From assembly GCA_018401275.1 (NCBI GenBank), contig JAGYKW010000005.1:1-64000 (forward strand): DNA of 64,000 nucleotides, read 5' to 3'. Under the pieces are notes generated by a model. It was given only the letters and a program-made list of their open reading frames with translations. It was not told the origin of the DNA and did no database searches. The position numbers were made by a program, and so were the translations under genes. Below are positions 20,800 to 31,213 of this stretch, in pieces. Source of the DNA: Nitriliruptoraceae bacterium (GTDB lineage Bacteria > Actinomycetota > Nitriliruptoria > Nitriliruptorales > Nitriliruptoraceae). How positions within the stretch are numbered: the first letter of the stretch is position 1; each line of letters begins with the position of its first letter.

Positions 20800-22020
20800 C
20801 CACAAGAATCCCAGCCCAGCGGGCCTGACAGCGCATGCGGTATGACTAGGCTAATTGAATGGATTCTCAGATTCGAAACCACCGCTGGGCGCACCTTTGG
20901 TACTCCGGAAGAAGTTGCCCGTCCGTCTGGCTGGTACTGGGGCGAACGAGCTCTTCTGATCGACAGCGACAGCGCTGGCTCCAGGTGGCCGCAATGGCCC
21001 CTATTTGATGTGGTAGAGACACCCAGTGTAATCTGCCGACCATTCGCGACGATGTCGATCGCCTCATGCGCTGACCGGCGAGGAAAGCGCTTCCGGCGTG
21101 CCGGCGAAGCTCTCACCCGCTTCCTGCTCTCAGACCTCATGAAGATCGAGGGCAGCCCATCTCCATCGTCAGCGGTTTCCGAAGGACTGGACGAATGGCA
21201 TTATCGGTCCTGCATGGGTGAGTGAAGGCCTTATGCTGGCGGGTCGGCACCTCGGACGTGATGATGCAATGCGAGCGCGGGCGGCGCTGCTACGAGGGCT
21301 TGGCTTCAATGAGGACGTAGCGCTCTGGCAGGTTCCATGATCCAACGACGGGGTCACTTCCGGCACCGATCGGACGGTGAATCACCAAGTCTTCTGCACA
21401 GCGATTGCTGCCGAGTTCCTCGGATGATCCGGTCTTGAGCGGTCGCGTGGACAGCTTTGTCGAACGATCAATCGGCGTGATCATTCGGACCGGCGAAACC
21501 GGAGTGCTCGAGCACCGACGTACCGATGCCCCTCACACAGCGGCTTCTTCGCGGATCGTTCTCTAGTCTGCGGAAGCGAACAGTCAAGCGACTCCAACGA
21601 GCGGCTATGCGACATGGGCGCGTCTCGGGACGCCGCGCTTCGCGATATCGGTTACCATATATTTTCGCTCTACTCTATCAGCCGCCGCGAATCCGCCCGT
21701 CAGGGCTCTCGACTCGTAACATTTCCCGAGGTTCGAAAGGCTGTATCGGCGGTGATGTCGATCATCTCTCGCACCTGACTTTGCGCAGGGCCGTATGGCT
21801 ACGCATAAGCAACCCAGTCGGCTTCGAGCTCCCTCTCTATTTTGGGCACAGAGCGGGTCTGGAGGGACGCCTGCCACCAAAGAATCCGCGGCCGAGGCCT
21901 ACCGACTCCAGATGGATCCGAACCTCCAGATCCGGAGACGGGACTTCTCGACCAGGTCCACACTCGACCCTCCTGGTGCTCAGCGCCCGGGGATACGAGC
22001 TCGGACTGCTCCATGTCTGA
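20800..22020 (+). pseudogene. Agl-cluster AglQ-like alpha/alpha-toroid protein, fragmented
   Basis: Pieces in changing plus frames fit an alpha/alpha-toroid sugar-processing protein of the type named AglQ in glycosylation clusters: NGIIGPAWVSEGLMLAGRHL (about 21196-21255), FNEDVALWQV (about 21308), TVNHQVFCTAIAAEFLG (about 21375-21425), DSFVERSIGVIIRTGETGVL (about 21450-21510), DIGYHIFSLYS (about 21640) and YGYAISNPVGFELPS (about 21795-21840). The order and spacing match such proteins as I recall them, next to a DUF354 gene. The N-terminus is uncertain. Many frame breaks; either decayed or badly sequenced. Confidence 0.4.
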
Positions 22021-22049
22021 TTTGTGACAATGCGGCCGACCCGCTCCCG

Positions 22050-23273
22050 CATGTGCTCATCGTACCGAATGCCCTGTCAGGGCGGCGGCGCTCAGCGATC
22101 TAACTCCAGATCGCTTGCGGTTATCCCGAAGCGGATTTCCCACCTCTGTCCTCGCCACCGTTCGGCCTCGCGCCGATCAACATGTCGACGAGTTCGACCC
22201 GAGCATGAGCTCCGCGACCTTGACGAAGCGAACTGGGCTTCACGTTGACGCGGGCTCCAAAGTGCTTCGCTCCGTCCTCCGCGTCGTGCGCGCTGAGAAG
22301 ATCATCCGTCACCGGCAGCTTCGGTCTGAATCAGGTTGCTGGGCTGCGCGGGTATCTGGGTCCTGCGTCGCCCACTCATCGTCGTGGAGCATCTTTGGCA
22401 TCGAGTTCCGCCTCGCCGTTCTGGTCGCGCTCAGCCCTTTCACAGTGCCAATCTTTCGTCGGATCCTTCGTGGCTCTACCGACATTCCGAGAAGGTGTCG
22501 TGGTCTCGAACGGGGTCGCCAACGAGTTCCGGGATGCCCTCGGCTGCCCTCGAACACCGTGATGACCATCTACAACGGAGTGGATGGCGACGCCATACGG
22601 TCGAAAAACGAGTCAGCGCCGGAGAGCTGCTCGTTGAAGAGTCGATGCACTGCCGCGCCCCATCATCGCGGTCGGTCGTCTCGAACTCCGCAAAAGGCTC
22701 ACGTGAAGCACCTCGTGGCCGCTCTGCACTCCTCTCGGCCGAACTCCGGCGGCAGCCTCCATCATCCTTGGCGAAGGGTCAGTACAGAGATGCCTTCGAG
22801 CCTTGCCACTGAGCTGGGTCTTGGTTCTGTTGCACCCAAACATGGAGAACCCCTGGTGGTTCATGGCGCGGGACTAGATGTCTCTGCACTGAGTTCACAC
22901 TCATGAAGGTTTCGCCGTCCTCATTGAGGCCCTCTCGCCCGTGAAGTCCCCGTTGTCTCTACGGGACTGCCCATCGGGCCCACGTGGAGATTCTCGAGAA
23001 TGTCAAAACCGGCTCAACTCGTACCAGGGCGATCCAGCCGCCCTCTCCAGTGCCTCGCAGCCGTACTGGAATCTCGCACGGACGCGCAGCGCCAGTGGCA
23101 CGCGCTCCCCCGTCGGCATCAGTGCTCAGGATCGCTTCAGTCACGAGTTGCACGCAGAGCAGTTCGCAAAGGTTGCTCGAGGCGTTCAACGCTCGCAGGA
23201 TTCATTGAACCTTGTTGGTCGACCGTATGGAGAACTAGCCTTCGTCGCGCGAACTGCTCTCAGACGCGTGTGA
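22050..23273 (+). pseudogene. Family 4 glycosyltransferase, fragmented
   Basis: The start reads HVLIVPNALSG followed (after a shift) by GGGAQRS, the glycine-rich N-terminal loop of GT4 enzymes. Later fragments are GVVVSNGVANEFRDALG (about 22495-22545), MTIYNGVDGDAIRSKN (22562-22610), IIAVGRLELRK (about 22665-22695), SIILGEGSVQ, and GPREILEN (about 22978-23000) in the position of the family EX7E region. This order is typical of capsule glycosyltransferases. More than five frame breaks. The precise ends are uncertain. Confidence 0.55.
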
Positions 23274-24889
23274 GCCCCCGCCTGCACCGAGAAGGTAAGG
23301 TCTCCGAGGTTGAGAGCCCTCAGGTGACCGAGTCGTGTCACAAAATCTGCACCTAGCGTAAGCTGCCACCTTTAGGGGGTGCGAGATCAAGGTGCGTTTG
23401 CTGAATCAACGCTGAAACCAAAATCCGTGAATCTCGTCCCGCGACGGCATGGTCAGCACCAGCATTCTTCTGGAAGGACGCCCTGGGCCAGTAGACACGC
23501 TTCTGCCACGTGTTCGCTGCACTGGCAATCACCGCGCCATCGAGTGGCGATGCCATATTAATGTCGCACGGCATCGCGTGTGCCGCAATCAAGGGAAGTG
23601 CTGACCGTTGCTCGTGGGAGGGATTACGTCCCACGTTCGGCGGCGAAGGACAATTCTGAATGTCTACTGTCCTGCCAGTGTACGGATGGTATCACTGCCA
23701 GGCACCGAGCAGCCAGACTGACGCGGATGGGGGCCGAGTGAAATTTGACCACAAGCACGGGCGACAAGGGTCACGACCAGCCGGAATAGGTCCAAGAACC
23801 GCGTCGAGTAAGCGAGCAGTGCATCACGCGGACCCGCCCATGACGATTTTGCTCGCCCGTTCAAGGGCCATGTCTGCCGCCCAAAAAATCAACGATGCGG
23901 GAACAGCTGAGCCGCCGACAACCTGCGCCCGCAAAACAAAAGATACTTTCATAGGCATACTGGGGACGGTCTCGTCGGTCTCGGCGAGTGGCGAGACCCC
24001 TTGATTGAAGTGCACGACGGCCACAGGCCCGTCCCGGACGTTCGAAAGCATCCCGGAGCATCTGTGTTGCTGGGCTCTGATCGGCTGTCACAACAGTTCC
24101 GGCGCCAATCAACGCGCCCGCTCAGTCGGGCTGCATCCACCGCCTCTGCATAGACAACCGCTGCCATCACCTTGAAGAGGGCCGAGGCAAGCGATTCGTT
24201 CGATCTCGCAGCGCCCGGCCACGATGGGCTTGTGCATGTCGCGCGGATGAGATGGCGAAGCGCAATCCACGAACGACGCAGGTGGCTCTGACGAGCCGAC
24301 TCCACGAGCAAACCCCGCCCGATGACAATCTATTACCCATGGTCGCGCAGGACAAGATTTTCCGATACGACGATTCTACGTCCCCGAAGGAACGAGTGAC
24401 CGATTAGAACCATTGTCCACGCAAACACATGCATTTGATTCGACTCGCCCCGGGCATCGGGGACATCATGATCCGAAGGAATTGCGACTGTGCTCGGCTG
24501 TCAAACCAGCGCGGCCGGACCCCGCGAGTCATCCCGCGTCAGTAGCAAGGGGCCTCGGCTGGACCGCAACTCTCAGCAATGCCATAGGTGTCCCGGCACC
24601 ATCCTTGCATGACTCGACGCCCAGGTATTTGTGTCGAGTCCGCGATAATGTAGCCGGTAGTCTCGCAAGCGGTGTAAGCTCTTTGTTGCTGCTTTGGCCA
24701 TGACATGTCTGCGTGGTGTAACGGTGCGGCTTGGGGAACCAACACGCACACTCCGCATCTGGATTCGGTGAACCGCCCCGGGAATGGAGGGGCCAGATTC
24801 TTCAAGGAGAATAGAGCCACTTCAGTATTGCGTACCGCGGTCGCGGACAGCGTCCATCCACTACTGTCTAGTCGCAGGCATATCGGAGG
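23274..24889. other. Unresolved part of the polysaccharide locus
   Basis: G+C is visibly lower than in the flanking core genes. Short open frames occur on both strands, for example minus VVGGSAVPASLIFWAADMAL (about 23875-23935) and plus DEMAKRNPRTTQVALTSRL (about 24248-24305), but none could be joined into a recognised protein. Probably one or two further glycan genes that are broken; no function is proposed. Confidence 0.35.
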
Positions 24890-25573
24890 GCAATGTAACG
24901 TCGAAACTCAAGGGCCCGTTCTTGCTGGTTGTCGGGTTACGCAGATGGCGCGGATGGGCCGAGCTAGGCGCATACCTCTATTTTCTGGCTCCGACGCCCA
25001 CCGGGCAGCGAATCCTCAGCCCGGTCGTCGCAACCGGCAAGCACCGGATGCTTGTATTGGGAACCTGACTAATCCATAAAGACATCTTGGGGCGGAAGAG
25101 GCCCGAATCGCCTCACGGAGTACGGCGCTGGCGCCAGTGTCTACCGTTGCAATCGCTGATGCAATCACGCGGTTGAGGAAACTCGGCCACACCGCGACAT
25201 TCACGGCGCATGAAGAGTGCGCTGGATACCTCGCTGATCTGGTCGCGTGGTCTCCTGAGAGACTCTCCCCGAACGTCAGACTTGTTTGCAGTGGCGTACA
25301 AGATGAATTGCACGAACCAAGCGGCAGAATCTCTCGCACGTACGAGAATACTAGTGTCGAATCTGCTGACTGGGTGTTCATCGACGGTCCGCAGCTGCCA
25401 CCGTCGGACAGATATTTTGACGGAGATGTGTTGCGATTGGCTCTGCGAAGTCCGGCAACGCTGCATATCGGGATGGAAGACCATCGACCGTCGCGGCTCT
25501 CACGAAAGTTCTGCAACCCCGGTCTGTAGTCGTCTATTCGGATCCTGACTGGACGATAGTTGAACTTCCCTGA
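24890..25573 (+). CDS. Class I SAM-dependent methyltransferase-like protein, frameshifted
   Basis: EYGAGASTVAIADAITRL (about 25115-25170, across one indel) matches SAM-binding motif I (E-x-G-x-G-x-S-T). FTAHEECAGYLADLV follows where the acidic ribose-binding residue is expected, and ADWVFIDGPQLPPSDRYF (about 25362-25415) is the conserved FIDGP strand-4 motif. The C-terminus STVAALTKVLQP to DPDWTIVELP is in a third frame. Upstream, LKGPFLLVVGLRRW and ELGAYLYFLAPTP are in frame with each other. A role in modifying a sugar or lipid of the polysaccharide is inferred from position only. Confidence 0.5.
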
Positions 25574-25879
25574 TTCTCTCGCAGAGAGGCGTCGCGCCAC
25601 AGCTGGAGTCATCCACGTGCGCCGTGTGGTCGCCAAGGGGCACATCGCTGCTCGGGCACCGGTAGCCCACGCAGACTTGAGCCTCAAGATCTCGGTATAC
25701 CCAGTTCGCAGTGCATCCACACGTGGATCACCAATATTCCGCACTTGAAGCGACGCGAGCATCAGCACAGAAGCAGCGCGGAATTTGCGACACGGAGCGT
25801 TGCTGAACTTGCCTGCTTCCGGTGAACTGGTCCAGTATCGATGAGAGTCTGACGCCCATGAGGGCGGGAGGCTCGAGAG
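25574..25879. other. Gap between methyltransferase and decayed IS element
   Basis: No gene, promoter or RNA was recognised in about 300 bases. The right part probably holds the left end of the IS3-type element, but I could not define a terminal inverted repeat. Confidence 0.4.
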
Positions 25880-27020
25880 ATGGCCAGACGGCATACCCCT
25901 GAACAAATCATCCGCGAGCTCCAGTGAGGCGGAGCGCCTGGCAGGTGAGGGCGCGACGACGGCGGAAGCGGTGAAGCGGCTCGAGGTGTCGGAGAGCAGA
26001 CGCTTCACCGCTGGCGTCACCAGTACGGCGGCATGCAGGCATAATGGTGCAAAGCGGCTGAAGAAGCTCTGAGAAGGAGAATCTTCGGCTGAAGCGCATC
26101 GTCGCGGACCAGCGGCTGATCTCGACGCATGCGAGAGGTCGCCCTGGGAAACTTCTGAGCCCGGCACGCCGACGTGCCGCGGTCAACATGCTCCAGCCCT
26201 GTCTTGGGATGTCCGAGCGGCGGGCATGCCGGGCTGCTGGACAGGGCCTCGCTCTTCTCGCGTCCAGCCAGATCAGCGACCTGACCGGTTGCGGCGAGGG
26301 CTGCGGGAGTTCTCCGCCAAGCGTCCGCGCGCAGCGCCTGGCGCGCACGTCAAGCGGCCAGCTGGGCATGCAACATCAAGAAGATCCACCGTCTGCGGGC
26401 GCGAGGAGGGCTCGCGCGTGCCCGGTGCTGTCGGAAGCGCCGTCGTCCGGGTGAGACGTTCATCCTCGCCGGACGGCACATAGCGTCTGACCGACCATGT
26501 CTGGGCGCTCGACTTCAGTTCAACAAGACCGTGAAACGGCCGTGCCATCAAACTGCACAACATCGTCGACGAATACACCGCGAGCCCCGCCATCCCCGGA
26601 CCACTCCGGAATGAATGCCGACGACACCGTGACCGCCCTCCAGATGACGGTCATCGACCGTGGCCGTGCGCCCGAGTTCATCCGCTGCGACAACGGACCT
26701 GAGCTCACCGCCCACGCGCTTCACCGACTGGTGCACCACGTCAGGCGCACGCACGCACTACATCGACCCGGGATTACCCTGGCAGAACGCGTGGATTGAA
26801 TCGTTCAATGCGAGGGTGCAATGACGAATGCCTCACCATTGGGGAGTTCACCAGCCCCTCGAAGCCGAGATCGTCATCGCCGACTGGCGCCGCGACTGGT
26901 CAGTCCCGATTCCGCGCTCGGCATGCTCACCCCGACCGAGCTCGCAGCACGACAACCACAACCGGCACTCTCATCAGACCCGGACCAACAACCGAGGCCA
27001 GCCAGAACCATCAGCTACCC
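25880..27020 (+). mobile_element. Decayed IS3-family (IS407-like) insertion sequence
   Basis: Both transposase genes are recognisable but broken. OrfA starts near 25880 with MARRHTPEQIIRELQ, then AERLAGEGATTAEAVKRLEV, RWRHQYGG and LKKLEKENLRLKRIVAD, the usual HTH plus leucine zipper. OrfB pieces: VWALDFQFNKT (first Asp of DDE), IKLHNIVDEYTRE, FIRCDNGPELTA (second Asp), ESFNARV..ECL (Glu) and ADWRRDW..HSALGMLTP. At least seven frame changes, so the element cannot make a full transposase as written. Ends and target duplication were not found. Confidence 0.75.
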
Positions 27021-27299
27021 CATACCCGAGTCTTCGCCGTCGAAGACGCGATGCACACATGCCAGCGAGCATCTCTGGACATCATTCAACGGTCGGCCGA
27101 ACCTGTCAACCGTCATCCCTGCGCAGCGTTTGGTGCCCACGCTTCATGCACGTGAGGCCACGCCTTAACGCGCTGATTGTCATTTGAGCATCCAGCGAGG
27201 GACTGAATCGCAAGAATCGACTATAGGGCCCAGTACGCAGATCGTGAAGCATCCGACCTGACGGGCTGGAGCCTTCACGAGGCGCCGCTTGTGGTTACA

Positions 27300-28850
27300 C
27301 TCGCCCCTCTATCCAAGAGCCATCTTCTGGCGGACCATGATTCGTCGGCAGAGGAATCGACGTCCTGCTCAAGATTCACCGAGGTGACGCAGATGACGTC
27401 AGTACTCATAGCGATGTCTGACTCTAGCGATTCCTTTCCCAGGCGGGTCTCCGAGTATCCGAACAAGATTCTCGGATTGAGCGACTCGCAGAACCCTTCG
27501 ACGGACTGTACGCCCATAGAAGTGCATTCCTACGCAAAAAGTGTCGCTCCGCATCGGCAACACGATTTGCCGTACCGTACCCCATCACTGAGTGCACCCA
27601 GAACCGCCGATAGGGTTTTACAGCCACTAAGCAATGAACTAGCAAATTATTTTCTTTGGCTCAAATGCTTCGTCAACGACTTTCTTCGTCCATTGCCCCC
27701 GAAAGCGCTGCTCCTGCTCGCGGCCAGCGAGCCCGCATTTTCCTGGGACGCGACCCTTGCGCATGCCGCGAGTGAGAGCGTGGACTGCGCGTCATCACCC
27801 TGAGGCGACTCATCGGCAAATCGTGTCGCGGCATTTAGCGGAGTCAACTTCGCCAGCCCTCGATACCTCCGGAGGAAGTACGGGAATGAAATCGGGACTT
27901 TCTGATGCGCGGTGCCAGAATTCTGTTCGCCTTAGCCATGCGCGCAAAATCAATGGTGAATCTCAGTCGATACGGGCTCCGCGAGTCGAAGCCAAGAAAG
28001 TCGCCAGCTCACGGCCGTCACATTGTTCAGTCGTGCTGGGAACAAGCCACCGTCCCATTGGTCCATCTACACATTTCGTGCAGAAGATGCACTTCGATGC
28101 GGAGAGGTTTTCCATTCGGCGCAACATCGCCGCGTTCCGGAAGATCATCTGCGCGCATCAGATCGTCGGAGACCTCCCCCGATAGTTTTGTGCTGTTGTC
28201 CCTGCACTACCAGCCCGGAACGGAGTCAAACAGAACCTGATTCTGGGGAGGTGGCGAGACCAGGTGAGCTTTGGTAGAGATGGTGCGAAAGCCCCTGATG
28301 ATGCCGGCTTCATCGACACCGCCTCTTCCTTAAGTGAAGGAACACCCGCGGTAAGCCCTCTGGGATTTCCATGGGGACCTGCGTCAACTGCAGCATCACC
28401 GGGACAAGCACTTCTTACGAATCGGTCTGTGTGCTCCACGACACGCTCCTTGATCCCGGACGTGCCAGAGCATGGTGGAATTGATTGGCCGAGCTTCTGG
28501 TCGCGTCGTTCGAATCGGGATCGCTCGCATGGATGAGCCTCCGAATGGCGTTCCGGCGCTGACAGGACGATGTTCTTTGGGTTTTAGCGACCGCCAAGCC
28601 ACGGTCACTATTGATGAAGTGGTACGTGAACCGGGACTGGCGGCATGCGCCTATTGGAACGTCCCGAACGTTACAGCGAGGTTACCGCGCTGGTCTGGTG
28701 CGGTCCGATACTGAGACACTTACTTTCCCAGGTGCATCTGTGGGGCTCCACTGGCTCGGGAGCCGATGATGATACCGCGCATCGGCAGATGGCTCACCGC
28801 GTTGCTAGAGCGCATCTTTTGACCCCGTAGTGGTGTCTGCTCGCCAGCAT
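27300..28850 (+). pseudogene. Capsule polysaccharide synthesis-type protein, fragmented
   Basis: Fragments in plus frames resemble proteins of the capsule polysaccharide synthesis group: PFDGLYAHRSAFLRKK (about 27500-27545), PLSNELANYFLWLKCFVNDF (about 27624-27685), a VITLRRLIG stretch (about 27790), VLLSLHYQPG (about 28190-28220, matching a family sequence of the type ALHYQPE) and WMSLRMGVPALT (about 28530-28565, after an indel). Similarity is from memory of the family, not from a search. Several breaks; lies between the two transposase elements. Confidence 0.35.
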
Positions 28851-29157
28851 CATTGTGCCTCTGCGCACAACGCGTATCAAGCCCGGCAGTCGTGAAGCGA
28901 ATCCAGTATTTTCTCTGCAACACCGCGCCCGGAAAGTTTGATCTTCACGCGTCGGTAAATACATTTAATTGAGTGTCCGGTTTTGCGTACGAAGAGATGT
29001 TCCCAATTGAAAGGTGCGCCCCGGGCGTCAGAAGGCCCGCGAGCTCGTTGACCGACAACAGTGATGGTAGGCGCCGTCAAACCCTGGCAGATGAGCGAGT
29101 TGCGTTCGCCGGAGGCTCGACGTTCACACCGATGAGTGCTGCCCGGTGTCGGCCGCC
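28851..29157. other. AT-richer gap left of the IS3 element
   Basis: No recognised gene. A minus-strand frame reading FNWEHLFVRKTGHSIKCIYR (about 28940-29000) may be the end of a gene cut off by the adjacent insertion sequence. Confidence 0.3.
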
Positions 29158-29163
29158 AGCCGT

Positions 29164-29188
29164 GGGTCTGCCCCAGGTTTGGTTGACA
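29164..29188 (+). repeat. Left terminal inverted repeat of the IS3 element
   Basis: Pairs imperfectly with 30403-30428 on the opposite strand; common blocks are GGGTCTGCC and GGTTGACA. Confidence 0.65.
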
Positions 29189-29228
29189 TCTCTAAAGTGG
29201 GCGGGTCGTCCACGGGAAGGATGTCGTC

Positions 29229-29514
29229 ATGCCGAAGCAGTTCCCGCCGGGGTTCCGGCGTGATGTGGTCGAGGTCGCGAGGTCGTCTGGTCTGACGCAG
29301 GCGCAGGTCGCCCATGATTTCGGGATCTCGGAGAACACGGTGCAGCGCTGGGTGAAGCAGGCGAACATCGATGACGGGCAGGTCGAGGGCGTCACGCTCG
29401 GTGGAGCAGGCGGAACTGGTCGCGGTGCGCCGTCGGGCGAGGGTGCTGGAGCAGGAGGTCGAGATCCTGCGTCGTGCGACGGCGTACTTCGCGAAGGACG
29501 CGGCCCCAAAATGA
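29229..29514 (+). CDS. IS3-family transposase OrfA (HTH protein), one indel
   Basis: DNA-binding partner of the transposase. It opens MPKQFPPGFRRDVVEVARSS and has the helix-turn-helix TQAQVAHDFGISENTVQRWV (about residues 23-42). An extra C near 29398 shifts the frame. When that is removed, SVEQAELVAVRRRARVLEQE and ILRRATAYFAKDAAPK follow, ending in TGA that overlaps the orfB ATG (AAAATGA). Read as written, orfA fuses in frame to orfB. Confidence 0.8.
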
Positions 29515-30388
29515 CGTTCCCGCTGGTCCGTGACCTTGCCGTCGACGGGTTTCCCGTGACGGTGACCTGCCGGGTGCTGGGCTTCTCGACCCAGGCGTAC
29601 TACCGCTGGCTCGCTGATCCGGTGAGCCGTCGGGACTGGGACGATGCGCATCTTTTGAACGCGATCATCGACGTGCACCGCGATGATCCGGAGTTCGGCT
29701 ACCGGTTCATCGCCGACGAGGTCCACCGGCTTGGGCACACCGCGTCGGAGAACCGTGTGCAGCGGCTGTGTGCGCTGCAGAAGGTCGCCTCCAGCATCGT
29801 CAAGCGGCGTCGTGGGAGCGGAAAGCAGCCCGGTCCGGCGGTCTCCGATGACCTGGTCCAGCGCAACTTCACCGCCACTCGGCCTGATGAGGTCTGGCTG
29901 ACCGACATCACCGAGCACGGCACCGGCAACGGCAAGGTCTACGTGTGTGCGGTCAAGGACGTCTGCTCGCGACGGATCGTCGGCTGGTCGATCGGCCATC
30001 GGATGACCGCAGAGCTCGCCGACACCGCGCTGCGCATGGCCATCGTCAGGCGCCGACCGTCAGGCACCGTGATCGTTCACTCCGACAGGGGTGGCCAGTT
30101 CCGGTCACGGCGATATCAGCGCACCCTGCGCGTGCACGGGCTTCAAGGATCCATGGGACGCGTCGCGCCAGCAGGGGACAACGCGGCGATGGAATCGTTC
30201 TTCTCGCTGCTCCAGAAGAACGTGCTGAACCGTCAGCCGGACACGACCGTGCCCAGCTCCGCAGCGCGATCATCACCTGGGTCGAGTCGACCTACAACCA
30301 CCGCCGCCGGCAGCGCGCCCTGGGCAAGCTCACCCCGGCAGAGGTCGAAGCGCTCATCGGCTACAACACCCTCGCAGTCGCAGCATGA
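29511..30388 (+). CDS. IS3-family transposase OrfB (DDE integrase), one indel
   Basis: Catalytic subunit. HTH_21-like region LLNAIIDVHRDDPEFGYRFI, then the rve integrase core: WLTDITEHGTGNGKVYV (first Asp), IVHSDRGGQF (second Asp) and AAMESFFSLLQKNVLNR (Glu), a complete DDE triad. After an indel near 30250 the frame changes and the protein ends ITWVESTYNHRRRQRALG to IGYNTLAVAA at 30388. Start and stop overlap with orfA as in other IS3 elements. Confidence 0.85.
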
Positions 30389-30402
30389 ACACACAAACCA
30401 GT

Positions 30403-30428
30403 TGTCAACCGAAGTCTGGGCAGACCCC
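30403..30428 (-). repeat. Right terminal inverted repeat of the IS3 element
   Basis: Reverse complement matches 29164-29188 with a few mismatches and one length difference. Beyond it, 30440-30630 holds no recognised gene. Confidence 0.65.
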
Positions 30429-30630
30429 ACGGCGGCTGTCAGGAACGTGGTCAGCCATCACTCGAATTCTAAGGAGTCGCGAGTTGCGCGAGACAGCGTC
30501 ACAGCAGGCAGTGCAATATCTGAATGGGACCAAAACCGTGTAACCTGTAGCCAGAACTCACTCACGTTACGGACGTTTACACGGTATCTGCGAGGGTTCG
30601 CCAAGAGGGTTTCAACCAAGAGATGTTGTC

Positions 30631-31213
30631 TTATTTTGCTACCGCATCCGCGAGCGCCACGATCTCCCGCGTGTCGGTCAGCCCCAGCAGCCGTGCGGCG
30701 ACCCGGCCCTCGCGGGTCGAGGAAGATGGTCGTCGGGATCGTGCGGGCGCCGATGCCGGAGAAGCGGCCGGCGAGCTCGTTGACCGGGTCGAACAGCGAC
30801 AGGTAGGCGACGTCGAACTCGGTCGAGGTGTGCGAGCGCGTTCGCTTCGGTGTCCTCGATGTTCACCCCGACCAGCACCACCTCGGTGTCGGGCAGCAGG
30901 GCGTGCACCTGGTTCAGGTCGGGCTGCTCGATGCGGCACGGCCCGCACCACGACGCCCAGAAGTTCACGATCACCACCCGGCCCTGCAGGTCCGCGAGCG
31001 ACAGCTCCGTCACGCCGGCAGCGACGCGCCGCGTCGGTCTGCAGCACCGGCAGGGTCACGTCCGGCGCGGGCTGACGCTCGGCGACCGGCAGCGGGCACA
31101 CGCCGGGACGCACGCCGGGGATGCGGTCACAGTCCGGTGCTGCCGCACAGCCCGACAGGACCAGCGCGACCGTCGAGGCCGGTGAGCAGACGCGCGGACG
31201 CGCGCCGGCTCAC
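30631..31213 (-). CDS. ResA/TlpA-like thioredoxin lipoprotein, frameshifted
   Basis: Membrane-anchored thiol-disulfide oxidoreductase. Starting at GTG 31213 (overlapping the upstream TGA), a lipobox VALVLSGC lies about 20 residues in, across one indel. Then LADLQGRVVIVNFWASWCGP with the active CGPC, LVGVNIEDTEANALAHLD, and, after a second indel near 30830, IPTTIFLDREGRVAARLLGL with the cis-Pro region. Ends ADAVAK. As last gene of the bc-complex operon it most likely reduces apocytochrome c, serving the CcdA-CcsB-ResB system at 10.9-14.6 kb. Confidence 0.8.

Larger units (their letters stand above)
29158..30436 (+). mobile_element. IS3-family insertion sequence, nearly complete
   Basis: About 1.27 kb with imperfect terminal inverted repeats and two transposase genes, orfA and orfB, in the normal order. 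Left end (29164-29188) and reverse complement of the right end (30403-30428) share GGGTCTGCC, CAG and GGTTGACA. A further match (GCCGTGGG) extends outward, so the exact tips are uncertain by several bases. No target-site duplication was identified. Two indels in the transposase (near 29398 and 30250) leave it uncertain whether the copy is active. Confidence 0.8.

Noticed and set aside
29229-30806. Programmed -1 frameshift in the IS3 element
   Set aside because: OrfA and OrfB are in one frame here only through an extra C. No A6G or similar slippery run is visible at the junction other than AAAATGA, which is a stop/start overlap.
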